IMG/VR virus record: IMGVR_UViG_3300042691_012833
Span: 1 to 34,961 of that record
From: a virus
DNA: 34,961 nt
Direction: 5' to 3' (one strand)
Shown: positions 24,238 through 29,750 of the stretch, in pieces
How the letters are laid out: the number at the start of each line of letters is the position of its first letter
Numbering within the stretch: position 1 is the first letter of the stretch
Notes under the pieces: generated by a model
What the model was told of the DNA's origin: nothing
Databases searched by the model: none
What the model saw: only the letters and a program-made list of their open reading frames with translations
Made by a program: the position numbers and the translations under genes

Positions 24238-24485
24238 TAGATTTTGTTTACTTTAGAACCAGGCATTTTCGCTGCACGGTGCAGCACATCGTTCCATCCA
24301 GGATTCTTCTTCCTGAGTTTGTCCTTCCACTCACCCACTTCACCAGGTTGTGGGCAGGTAGAAGGATCAGACCAGTCTCGAATCCATTCTGGATTTTCCA
24401 CTTTCCACTGGTCCCATTCGTTGACGCTCATCGTCACTTCTTTTTGTTCACCAGTTTCTTTGTGGACTACAGGATATGTTGCCAA
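24237..24485 (-). CDS. Conserved small protein upstream of phoH
   Basis: 82 residues when started at the TTG at 24485, which has AGGAGG 8 nt upstream. The GTG at 24494 is nearly inside that ribosome site, so it is less likely. Sequence: LATYPVVHKETGEQKEVTMS VNEWDQWKVENP, with several tryptophans, then CPQPGEVGEWKDKLRKKNPG and AAKMPGSKVNKI. It looks like a small DNA- or protein-binding domain, and I recall the same pattern beside cyanophage phoH genes, without a known role. A late box (AATAAATA) lies upstream, over the HNH stop. Confidence 0.75.
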   Translation of the reverse strand: MATYPVVHKETGEQKEVTMSVNEWDQWKVENPEWIRDWSDPSTCPQPGEVGEWKDKLRKKNPGWNDVLHRAAKMPGSKVNKI

Positions 24486-24511
24486 AATTTTCACCTCCTA
24501 ATGATATGAAC

Positions 24512-25090
24512 TTATTTATTGTTTAAATGAGAAGATATTTTCATAATATGATTGGTAAAATCTTCCAAAGATAAATCCCACTTCATCACATTACAAATTT
24601 TACAGCAAGGGGTACAATTATCTTCTGTATAACCTTTAGTACTATCAATCCTATCAATTCCAGTATATAAAAAATCACCGCCAGTTTTTGATTGCGATTT
24701 TTTTACGGAAGATAATGAATCACCACAATAAGAACAAGATTTTACTACATTTTCTGTAAAAAAATTTACATCAATGTCAAAGTTTAATCCTCTTCTATTA
24801 GCAGAAGTTCTATATGTGGAGTATAGGTCGTTTTTTGCGGCTTCACCATAAGATAATTTCCAAGGCATATTTTTTGCCCCTTTTGATTTCCAAGTAGATA
24901 CATCTCTTTGAGAACATCCACAAGAATATCTTCTTCTTATGTTAAAACTATACATTTCTTTAGTCCCACCACATATAGAACATTTTACTTTCCCTTTAAC
25001 ATGATGACCTGGACCTTTTGCTGGTATTACATCCAATACGGTAAAGTTGCCTATGACATCTCCAACACTAATAGATGATTTTCTTCCCAT
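24512..25090 (-). CDS. Free-standing HNH endonuclease (probable homing endonuclease)
   Basis: 192 residues. The N-terminal half has a zinc-finger-like CSICGGTKEM...YSCGCSQRD. The C-terminal half has the HNH-type core: CSYCGDSL, then GIDRIDSTKGYTEDNCTPCC KICNVMKWDLSLEDF, in which the usual first H is replaced by D (GIDRID), as in many phage HNH proteins, with the N and paired CxxC (CCKIC) retained. It sits alone between thyX and the phoH unit and is more AT-rich than neighbours (A runs), as expected of a mobile gene. The start is covered by a hairpin containing a late promoter, as known for T4 homing endonucleases. Confidence 0.85.
   Translation of the reverse strand: MGRKSSISVGDVIGNFTVLDVIPAKGPGHHVKGKVKCSICGGTKEMYSFNIRRRYSCGCSQRDVSTWKSKGAKNMPWKLSYGEAAKNDLYSTYRTSANRRGLNFDIDVNFFTENVVKSCSYCGDSLSSVKKSQSKTGGDFLYTGIDRIDSTKGYTEDNCTPCCKICNVMKWDLSLEDFTNHIMKISSHLNNK
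24513..24520 (-). promoter_or_regulatory. Late-promoter-like box AATAAATA before the phoH unit
   Basis: AATAAATA on the minus strand contains the HNH stop codon TAA and lies ~28 nt before the TTG start at 24485. Confidence 0.45.
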
Positions 25091-25095
25091 AGTAG

Positions 25096-25136
25096 TAATG
25101 TATCCAACTACTTATATTTATAATATGGATACATTA
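25096..25136 (-). promoter_or_regulatory. Hairpin over the HNH gene start with late promoter TATAAATA in its loop
   Basis: A perfect 10-bp inverted repeat: TAATGTATCC (25096-25105) and GGATACATTA (25127-25136), loop 21 nt. On the minus strand the first arm contains the thyX stop, the loop holds TATAAATA (25122-25115), and the second arm ends 5 nt before the HNH ATG. Read-through mRNA would fold and mask the start; mRNA begun at the loop promoter would lack the first arm. Confidence 0.7.
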
Positions 25137-25787
25137 CAGAACCCATTGATTTTCTACTCCCCCAAGTGCTTCTGTACAGATAGGAAATTGCTCGGCAAAG
25201 ATTTTTTTACATTCTTTAGCAATATCCATATGCTCTTTTTGCGTTCCATTTTTTTCTCGGAGTGCAATATATGTGATCCAAGACCTGCAACTACCCGCCA
25301 TATAAAGACGAGTAGGAGTCGCCAGAGGAAGCACAAAGCGAGCAGACTCTTTTGCTACTCCGTGAGCAAGAAGTTCCTTGTAGAGGCGCATACCCTCCGC
25401 AAAATGGTCTTGAATCTTACTTTGTAGCGTCAGTTTTTCATATTCGCCAATATCATCAATAGAGTTTTGACGATTCTTGGTATCCTGACGACGAAGATCG
25501 GGAACGGGAATATACTCTGAAATCAGTGAAGTATCAGCATAGCGTTGTGAGAACTCTTGATATGTGAAACTACGGTGACGCAAAATTTGAGCTGCGATAC
25601 CACGATTGGTTTCAATCTCAAGAGTCATAAAACTCTGCTCAAACACAGACCAATGGTTGTGCTTGATGCAATAAGCAAGCAACTTGGAATAGTTTTCGTT
25701 GTCTTGATTTGCAGGATTACTGACTCTTGCTACATACGCCATTGTCTTTTCGGCGTCTGGAGTTACACTAACCAGTTTTACAGTCAT
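25134..25787 (-). CDS. thyX: ThyX flavin-dependent thymidylate synthase
   Basis: 217 residues. The signature RHRSFTYQEFSQRY (ThyX motif RHRxxSxNExSxRY with T and Q variants) is near residue 71. Also seen: WSVFEQSFMTLEIETNRGIA AQIL before it and ARFVLPLATPTRLYMAGSCR SW after, the substrate-binding region. It makes dTMP from dUMP using methylene-tetrahydrofolate, NADPH and FAD, feeding phage DNA synthesis. The ATG overlaps the stop of the small upstream ORF (ATGA). Confidence 0.93.
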   Translation of the reverse strand: MTVKLVSVTPDAEKTMAYVARVSNPANQDNENYSKLLAYCIKHNHWSVFEQSFMTLEIETNRGIAAQILRHRSFTYQEFSQRYADTSLISEYIPVPDLRRQDTKNRQNSIDDIGEYEKLTLQSKIQDHFAEGMRLYKELLAHGVAKESARFVLPLATPTRLYMAGSCRSWITYIALREKNGTQKEHMDIAKECKKIFAEQFPICTEALGGVENQWVL

Positions 25788-25948
25788 TTACCAAATCCTT
25801 TTGATGTTTTCTTTTCTAAGTCTGCGAGTTGTTCTTTCAACTCACGAAGTTGCACTTTCATCTCACGAATCTTTTCATCGGTATAGAGATGGTCTTGCTT
25901 GATGAGACGCTCAAGCAACTTTACAAGTTTTTTAGATCTACTAGTCAT
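25784..25948 (-). CDS. Small coiled-coil protein upstream of thyX
   Basis: 54 residues, basic and heptad-like: MTSRSKKLVKLLERLIKQDH, then REMKVQLRELKEQLADLEKK TSKGFGK. It has a start overlapping the preceding stop (TAATG) and a stop overlapping the thyX ATG, so translation is coupled across three genes. A Leu heptad from ~30 to 48 suggests a coiled coil. Function unknown. Confidence 0.7.
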   Translation of the reverse strand: MTSRSKKLVKLLERLIKQDHLYTDEKIREMKVQLRELKEQLADLEKKTSKGFGK

Positions 25949-26118
25949 TAATCTGCATATCCATCATCATCGTCAAAAATTTCATCGTAGTCTTGTAGAC
26001 CTACTTTTACTTCCTCATAGTTGAGATAACTCTGAGTATCAGAGTATACTTCAGCTTTGAGAGAATCTACAAGTAATTCAAGATTACGGACGATGAGTTT
26101 AAGTTTTTCTTTGTCCAT
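25948..26118 (-). CDS. Small acidic protein in the thyX operon
   Basis: 56 residues from ATG 26118 (MDKEKLKLIVRNLELLVDSL); a TTG at 26136 would add six residues. The N-terminal half is an amphipathic helix and the C-terminus is very acidic (EIFDDDDGYAD). Lies just downstream of a strong terminator that closes the previous unit. I recall similar short acidic ORFs in cyanophages, none with a known role. Confidence 0.65.
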   Translation of the reverse strand: MDKEKLKLIVRNLELLVDSLKAEVYSDTQSYLNYEEVKVGLQDYDEIFDDDDGYAD

Positions 26119-26148
26119 AAGATAGGGTTCTCTCAACTCATTTTACAC

Positions 26149-26177
26149 AAAAAAAGGGAGGTCGTCAAGACCTCCCC
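26149..26177 (-). terminator. Rho-independent terminator
   Basis: 8-bp GC-rich stem GGGAGGTC/GACCTCCC with a 5-nt loop, followed on the minus strand by seven T. Ends the small Cys-rich gene transcript and insulates the thyX operon. Confidence 0.88.
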
Positions 26178-26183
26178 ATCTTA

Positions 26184-26357
26184 TTACTCACTCAGCATAT
26201 TTCTACATACCCGTTTACAAGTTTGTTGGTCATCATCACATTCTATTAGACAGTTAAAATAATCATTGACTAACTCCATTTCATCATTACAACGGTCAAC
26301 TGTTTGCTCAAAGTGTCGCCATTCTGCAAGTTGATTGTAAGAGACAAGGTTGTGCAT
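26184..26357 (-). CDS. Small protein with twin CX3C motif
   Basis: 57 residues from ATG 26357, chosen because GGAGG lies 5 nt upstream. Residues include CLIEC...CKRVC, that is CX3C-X6-CX3C on two predicted helices, plus one more cysteine (DRCND). Such twin CX3C helical hairpins can be held by disulfides or a metal. Flanked on both sides by strong terminators, so it is its own transcription unit. Function unknown. The gap 26376-26493 upstream holds no gene I can support and probably contains the promoter. Confidence 0.65.
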   Translation of the reverse strand: MHNLVSYNQLAEWRHFEQTVDRCNDEMELVNDYFNCLIECDDDQQTCKRVCRNMLSE

Positions 26358-26493
26358 AATGTCCTCCACGCACAAGGATAATCATAACAAATAATTTTCG
26401 CTCATTTGTATGACCTCATTATTCTACCATATGTATATTAGATATGTTACTTAGGATACAAAAATTTATGCCTATTAGAGAAACTTATAGACA

Positions 26494-26522
26494 TAAAAAA
26501 AGAGGGAGAGTCAATCTCCCTC
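26494..26522 (-). terminator. Rho-independent terminator
   Basis: Stem GAGGGAGA/TCTCCCTC (8 bp), loop of 5 nt, then seven T on the minus strand. The stem overlaps the stop of the 51-residue ORF. Confidence 0.85.
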
Positions 26523-26666
26523 AAACTTAAACATTTTTTCAAACCACTCATCTAGATGAATAGTATAACAGGACCAATAATTACAACCCCTGTATGTTAG
26601 TTGATAGCAAGCAGGAGGTCTATTGTCCTTATCCATATCATCATAATGATATTTGTAGTTGTCCAT
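26511..26666 (-). CDS. Small hypothetical protein
   Basis: 51 residues, ATG overlapping the stop of the 28-residue ORF (TAATGG). Sequence includes MDNYKYHYDDMDKDNRPPAC, TYRGCNYWSCYTIHLDEWFE KMF. It is rich in Tyr/Asp/Trp with three cysteines. The terminator directly overlaps its end. Last gene of a chain of four coupled small ORFs. Function unknown. Confidence 0.6.
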   Translation of the reverse strand: MDNYKYHYDDMDKDNRPPACYQLTYRGCNYWSCYTIHLDEWFEKMFKFEGD

Positions 26667-26752
26667 TATTTGTCCAACCACTGAACATACATTGATAAAA
26701 ATACGGTTGTTAAAGCAATCGCAGCAGTAGTTGATACCATGAACTGTACCAT
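26666..26752 (-). CDS. 28-residue membrane microprotein
   Basis: Sequence starts MVQFMVSTTAAIALTTVFLS and continues MYVQWLDK: a single membrane-spanning segment. GGAGCAAGG precedes the ATG, and start and stop both overlap neighbours (TAATGG on each side). Its coupling to flanking ORFs argues that it is translated. Could act on the host membrane or photosynthetic membrane (speculation). Confidence 0.55.
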   Translation of the reverse strand: MVQFMVSTTAAIALTTVFLSMYVQWLDK

Positions 26753-26850
26753 TACCTTGCTCCTACTAATTGTGCTAGTTGGGCTTGATGACGACGCTCT
26801 TCTTTTTGTTTTTGCTCTTTAATGATTTGCAAGAAGTTTAGTTTCTTCAT
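26752..26850 (-). CDS. 32-residue charged microprotein
   Basis: MKKLNFLQIIKEQKQKEERR then HQAQLAQLVGAR: a short basic amphipathic helix. GGAGGGG lies 5 nt upstream of the ATG, a strong ribosome site. The start overlaps the previous stop (ATGA). Function unknown; I recall comparable short ORFs in cyanophages. Confidence 0.6.
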   Translation of the reverse strand: MKKLNFLQIIKEQKQKEERRHQAQLAQLVGAR

Positions 26851-26984
26851 TTGTGCCCCTCCTTTACATACTTAACACCACGATAGGTTTCGTTGTATTG
26901 TTGGGGTTGTTGCATCATCTGTTGTTGATATGCGATACGCTTTTCGGTATCGTATTCAGCACCACGATAAACTACTTTCGACAT
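26847..26984 (-). CDS. YRGxxY-repeat protein (DUF4278-like)
   Basis: 45 residues, ATG at 26984 with AGGAG 7 nt upstream. Two copies of the YRG motif are visible: VVYRGAEYD near the start and ETYRGVKYV near the end, separated by a Gln/Met-rich segment. The YRGxxY pattern is that of DUF4278, a family typical of cyanobacteria and their phages with unknown role. Supports a cyanobacterial host for this phage. Confidence 0.7.
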   Translation of the reverse strand: MSKVVYRGAEYDTEKRIAYQQQMMQQPQQYNETYRGVKYVKEGHK

Positions 26985-27025
26985 TGGTTTTCTCCTAAAG
27001 AAATGAGATGGTTAGTCCCGTTCCT

Positions 27026-27181
27026 TCAGTCGGCTTTTGCGTCTATGAAACAACCTTTCTTTGTGACTTGTTCAATTTCTAATATGAGACCAATTTTTTC
27101 ATGGTCAGTGACGAAGTTACTAGCATTAACTCTACTAATGAGAAGTTGTGCCTGTAAGCAAGATAAAAAGAGTTGCTCCAT
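27026..27181 (-). CDS. Small hypothetical protein
   Basis: 51 residues: MEQLFLSCLQAQLLISRVNA, then NFVTDHEKIGLILEIEQVTK KGCFIDAKAD. Ribosome site is weak (CGGA). The pattern of helix then beta strands looks protein-like, and the ORF fills the gap between the secreted peptide and the DUF4278-like gene. Function unknown. Confidence 0.5.
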   Translation of the reverse strand: MEQLFLSCLQAQLLISRVNASNFVTDHEKIGLILEIEQVTKKGCFIDAKAD

Positions 27182-27229
27182 AGATGAACGATCCGTTCCG
27201 AGTCGGCTTACTTGCGTCCTATTCAGTTT

Positions 27230-27436
27230 TTAGCACCTTTGAACAACATCCTTTCGGAGTTCTAATAGCAATCGGTCTTCTCTTCTTTGGTCTACTACAT
27301 CGTCGTTTTTAACGATGTCCATTAGTTCCCACGCTGCGTCACAACTTATAGTCACAGGATATGGATTCTGTATAAGTCGTGGCGTTGAAACAGAAAGAAG
27401 TGGAACCCATGCTAAAAGCAAAAGTGCTTTAGTCAT
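27230..27436 (-). CDS. Small protein with signal-peptide-like N-terminus
   Basis: 68 residues: MTKALLLLAWVPLLSVSTPR, a classical short basic start and Leu-rich core, followed by a polar, charged region (DAAWELMDIVKNDDVVDQRR) ending RC. Likely exported to the periplasm or anchored in the membrane; a function in lysis or host envelope is possible. The start codon sits inside a 16-bp dyad that also contains a -10 box, and no normal ribosome site is present, suggesting special control. Confidence 0.6.
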   Translation of the reverse strand: MTKALLLLAWVPLLSVSTPRLIQNPYPVTISCDAAWELMDIVKNDDVVDQRREDRLLLELRKDVVQRC

Positions 27437-27478
27437 AGGATGAACGTTAGGGGATTATTATACCCCTATTCATCCTAT
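27435..27478 (-). promoter_or_regulatory. Dyad over the start codon of the secreted peptide, with a -10 in its loop
   Basis: Outer arms ATAGGATGAA / TTCATCCTAT and inner arms TAGGGG / CCCCTA pair with a 3-nt bulge. The 9-nt loop holds TATAAT (27462-27457) on the minus strand. The ATG (27436-27434) overlaps the end of one arm. Could be an RNA hairpin hiding the start or a repressor operator over the promoter. Confidence 0.55.
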
Positions 27479-27530
27479 ATAGGTCTTATATGTGTGAAAA
27501 CAGTAACATAAGATACTAAATGGTATCTAT

Positions 27531-27560
27531 ATTATACTAAAAAGCGTGAAGATTTGTGAA
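27531..27560 (-). promoter_or_regulatory. sigma70-type promoter TTCACA-18-TATAAT
   Basis: TTCACA (27560-27555), 18-nt spacer, TATAAT (27536-27531) on the minus strand. The -35 lies inside the loop of the terminator at 27539-27571. Would drive the secreted peptide and the following small genes. Confidence 0.5.
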
Positions 27561-27571
27561 AACCCTCACGC
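27539..27571 (-). terminator. Probable terminator after the 86-residue gene
   Basis: Stem GCGTGA/TCACGC (6 bp) with a 16-nt loop followed by TTTTT on the minus strand. The loop is long, so strength is uncertain. Confidence 0.5.
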
Positions 27572-27611
27572 AAGAAAATTTTGCCGGAAAAATTATTAGC
27601 GATATTGGAAA

Positions 27612-27872
27612 CTACTTTCGCTTTTTCTTTTCAGGCACATTATAACCCCATGACTTTGGATTGACTGTACCTTGAGTCCAATCCATTCGTCTTACATCAC
27701 GATACTTATCCCAATAGTGGTCAAAGATATCAGAGCGAAGACCTTGAACTACATCAAACTTTTCTTCATCATTATCACCATAAGATACTAGATAAGAATC
27801 TCTTGGAAGACTCTTATCGTCAGCAAAAGAAGGATCACAATTTATGTGAATAATATTGATACCCTTTCCCAT
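27612..27872 (-). CDS. Conserved hypothetical protein
   Basis: 86 residues from ATG 27872, one nucleotide after the stop of the preceding gene; upstream ATGs in the same frame lie within that gene. Sequence MGKGINIIHINCDPSFADDK, SYLVSYGDNDEEKFDVVQGL RSDIF, RRMDWTQGTVNPKSWGYNV and a basic end (PEKKKRK). It looks like a compact alpha/beta protein, and I recall it from T4-like cyanophages next to a DUF6433-type gene. Function unknown. Confidence 0.7.
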   Translation of the reverse strand: MGKGINIIHINCDPSFADDKSLPRDSYLVSYGDNDEEKFDVVQGLRSDIFDHYWDKYRDVRRMDWTQGTVNPKSWGYNVPEKKKRK

Positions 27873-27873
27873 A

Positions 27874-28488
27874 TCAAGAACGATTGCCCCACTGAATATC
27901 GGGGAATGCTTCAGCAACATCATCCTGAGTAAGATTGTATTTGTCGGTTAGTTTTTTATCTTTTACAAGACAAATAATCTCTGCTTCAAGTGGGTGTAAA
28001 CCTTGGAGAAGATTGATAAACATACTTTCTCTACGAATGCTGTTCATACTATCATTACCACCTTTCACAAAGAAATAAAAGTTCTTCGCCTCTTTACGAA
28101 TAGTAGTTCTAGCCTGCTGATCAGTCACTCCCATTGAGAATGAACCAGTCTCATACATTCTACGTGTCTCTTGACTGATTTTGGTAGAAAGTGTACCAGA
28201 GTTTACAGTTTGTTCATCATAAGAGGAATATGGAACTTCCCCTGGTGGAAGAACACTTACAACACTCTCATCAAAGTTCCAAATGAGGATGATCTTAAGA
28301 GACATATCCTCATATTTTTTCAGAACTTCGACTTTTTTTGCTTTGGTTTTTTGTTTCGATACTAGATCAAGAACCTCAAAAACCAGTGGATTATTAGGGA
28401 GTTCTAGTGAGGTAGAAACCTTAACAGTCCTTGGTTTTGTATTGGTAGTGTTACTCGTCGTCTTCTTCGTCGTTGATTTCGTAGTCAT
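27874..28488 (-). CDS. DUF6433-like conserved phage protein
   Basis: 204 residues from ATG 28488 (MTTKSTTKKTT); a further upstream in-frame start would overlap the membrane gene more. The first ~30 residues are Thr/Lys-rich and likely disordered. The remainder is alpha-helical: NPLVFEVLDLVSKQKTKAKK VEVLKKYED, then INLLQGLHPLEAEIICLVKD KKLTDKYNLTQDDVAEAFPD IQWG. The LLxGLxxxEAEII...DKKL motif resembles the DUF6433 family of T4-like phages. Role unknown; charge pattern suggests nucleic-acid binding. Confidence 0.7.
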   Translation of the reverse strand: MTTKSTTKKTTSNTTNTKPRTVKVSTSLELPNNPLVFEVLDLVSKQKTKAKKVEVLKKYEDMSLKIILIWNFDESVVSVLPPGEVPYSSYDEQTVNSGTLSTKISQETRRMYETGSFSMGVTDQQARTTIRKEAKNFYFFVKGGNDSMNSIRRESMFINLLQGLHPLEAEIICLVKDKKLTDKYNLTQDDVAEAFPDIQWGNRS

Positions 28489-28681
28489 GATAGTTTTCAA
28501 AGTTAAATGCAATCACCTCATCTGGAATCAGGTTACCCTGGTTATCGAACATTTCGGGGTGAGGTCTTGGAATCTCCCGATAGTTCATCATATATTCTCT
28601 TGCTACCCAACCACCTATAAGTCCCACAATAAGAAACAATACGGTCATGAATGAACCAAAAACTAGACTAACTGCTAACAT
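28451..28681 (-). CDS. Single-pass membrane protein
   Basis: 76 residues, ATG at 28681 with GAGG 8 nt upstream. Residues 2-25 are a transmembrane helix (MLAVSLVFGSFMTVLFLIVG LIGGW), then RPHPEMFDNQGNLIPDEVIA FNFENYHD and a strongly acidic end (INDEEDDE). The tail overlaps the start of the DUF6433-like gene. It is preceded by a ~180-nt leader with a big hairpin. The N-out/C-in topology and role are unknown. Confidence 0.75.
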   Translation of the reverse strand: MLAVSLVFGSFMTVLFLIVGLIGGWVAREYMMNYREIPRPHPEMFDNQGNLIPDEVIAFNFENYHDYEINDEEDDE

Positions 28682-28758
28682 TTCTTTTGCCTCGGGAAAC
28701 TACTATTCTTTTCCTTGACTTAAAGGAAAATTCAAAATAGATGGTAACTTCCCGATTC

Positions 28759-28811
28759 AGAAAGCAAACCATCTTTTCGAAGATGATATGGAATGGTTGC
28801 GTTTGCTTTCT
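28759..28811 (-). ncRNA. Structured leader hairpin upstream of the membrane-protein gene
   Basis: AGAAAGCAAAC (28759-28769) pairs with GTTTGCTTTCT (28801-28811), and CATCTT (28770-28775) with AAGATG (28780-28785), giving a continuous 17-bp stem, tetraloop and a 15-nt one-sided bulge (28786-28800). GGAGG lies just before it in the transcript. Gap 28682-28872 contains no confident gene; an overlapping frame exists but starts with TTG inside the glutaredoxin gene. Confidence 0.55.
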
Positions 28812-28864
28812 CTTACCTCCATTAAGCAGTAAATCAACGCCACGGTTTACGTGACTCTTGTTTT

Positions 28865-28872
28865 TATTTATG
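28865..28872 (-). promoter_or_regulatory. Late-promoter-like box CATAAATA
   Basis: CATAAATA on the minus strand, immediately after the glutaredoxin stop codon. It would start a transcript with a ~180-nt leader before the membrane protein gene. Confidence 0.5.
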
Positions 28873-29115
28873 TTATGACTTGATGACTTGTTGTTCTTTG
28901 AGGAATCTGATTGTGTCAACGGAACCTCCTAGCTTTTTATCATCACAAATAACCTGAGGGAAGGTAGAACCTTCACCAAATTCAGAATAGAATTCTTCTC
29001 TAGTAAAGTCCTCACTAAGAGTATACACGACAAACTGAGTGTTTGTCAACTCTAAGACTTTTTTTACTTTGTCGCAATATGGACAACCTTCTTTTGAGTA
29101 AACTGTAAAATTCAT
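28873..29115 (-). CDS. Glutaredoxin
   Basis: 80 residues, full length for a phage glutaredoxin. Active site CPYC at residues 11-14 (YSKEGCPYCDKV), then cis-Pro region STFPQVICDDKKLGGSVDTI. It probably reduces ribonucleotide reductase or other host/phage thiols for dNTP supply, as NrdC does in T4. Two nucleotides separate it from the 2OG-oxygenase-like gene, so it may be co-transcribed with the glycan cassette. Confidence 0.9.
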   Translation of the reverse strand: MNFTVYSKEGCPYCDKVKKVLELTNTQFVVYTLSEDFTREEFYSEFGEGSTFPQVICDDKKLGGSVDTIRFLKEQQVIKS

Positions 29116-29117
29116 TT

Positions 29118-29750
29118 TTAGTCGAAAAAGAAAATGTGAAAGAGTCGTGAATCTTCTTTGGTTTGACCAAAGTATTTTGATGCTGCGTGAATATTTTGAG
29201 CGTCAAAGATGAATAGTCTATTGAAGACATTACCAATAGAGTCAACTAACTCAAACTTGGTTTCATCGTAAAAACCACCAGCAAATACATCATCCGTAAA
29301 GTTGGGGTCACCAGTTCTCCTAGCACCATTCTTACTAGCGTAAAGAGAAGTTCCTGTACAATAAGGAGCATCTGGGTTGAGATATATCATAGCAGCCCAG
29401 GTTTGACCATCGTGATGATAGACAAGGGCATCTTGTGAGGTACAGTATTGAAAACGACCACACATTCCATGAGACTCCCATTCACGGATTTTGATACCCA
29501 TGATTTTTTCAAATGCTTCTTTTGTTCCAGGAACGAAGTATTGTTCTTTTGAACGACTTCCTTTGAAATAATTTAAATCTTCAGAAAACTCTTGCTGAAG
29601 AGCAAATTCTCTTACAGCATATGGGTTAGCATAAAAATTATCAACAACCCATATAGTTTTCTGCGACTGTCTATTTATTGATGAGACTGGAAGGTATTTC
29701 ATATCAATTGCATAAGTTTTCACATACGATTTGATGAAGCGATTTTCCAT
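29118..29750 (-). CDS. 2-oxoglutarate/Fe(II) oxygenase-like protein (DUF6445 type)
   Basis: 210 residues from the ATG at 29750; a GTG at 29756 is an alternative. The N-terminal part has KTIWVVDNFYANPYAVREFA. Metal-site candidates: YHHDGQTW (H and D of HxD, near residue 114) and NIHAASKYFG (second His near 190), followed by EDSRLFHIFFF, in which the Arg could bind 2-oxoglutarate. This order fits jelly-roll dioxygenases of the prolyl-hydroxylase kind common in cyanophages. Substrate unknown; position in a surface-glycan cassette suggests a sugar or a structural protein. The 5' end overlaps the glycosyltransferase by about 47 nt. Confidence 0.7.
   Translation of the reverse strand: MENRFIKSYVKTYAIDMKYLPVSSINRQSQKTIWVVDNFYANPYAVREFALQQEFSEDLNYFKGSRSKEQYFVPGTKEAFEKIMGIKIREWESHGMCGRFQYCTSQDALVYHHDGQTWAAMIYLNPDAPYCTGTSLYASKNGARRTGDPNFTDDVFAGGFYDETKFELVDSIGNVFNRLFIFDAQNIHAASKYFGQTKEDSRLFHIFFFD

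Noticed and set aside
24231-24509. Plus-strand ORFs opposite the small gene upstream of phoH
   Set aside because: Antisense shadows; the minus-strand gene has a strong ribosome site and coupled stop/start.
26853-27233. 126-residue plus-strand ORF over the small-gene cluster
   Set aside because: Antisense to coupled minus-strand ORFs with good ribosome sites; Cys/Phe-rich composition is not protein-like.
28668-28919. 83-residue ORF across the leader between glutaredoxin and the membrane protein
   Set aside because: TTG start inside the glutaredoxin gene and no ribosome site, and it overlaps both neighbours. Its middle looks partly protein-like, so it is kept only as an alternative to the RNA hairpin.
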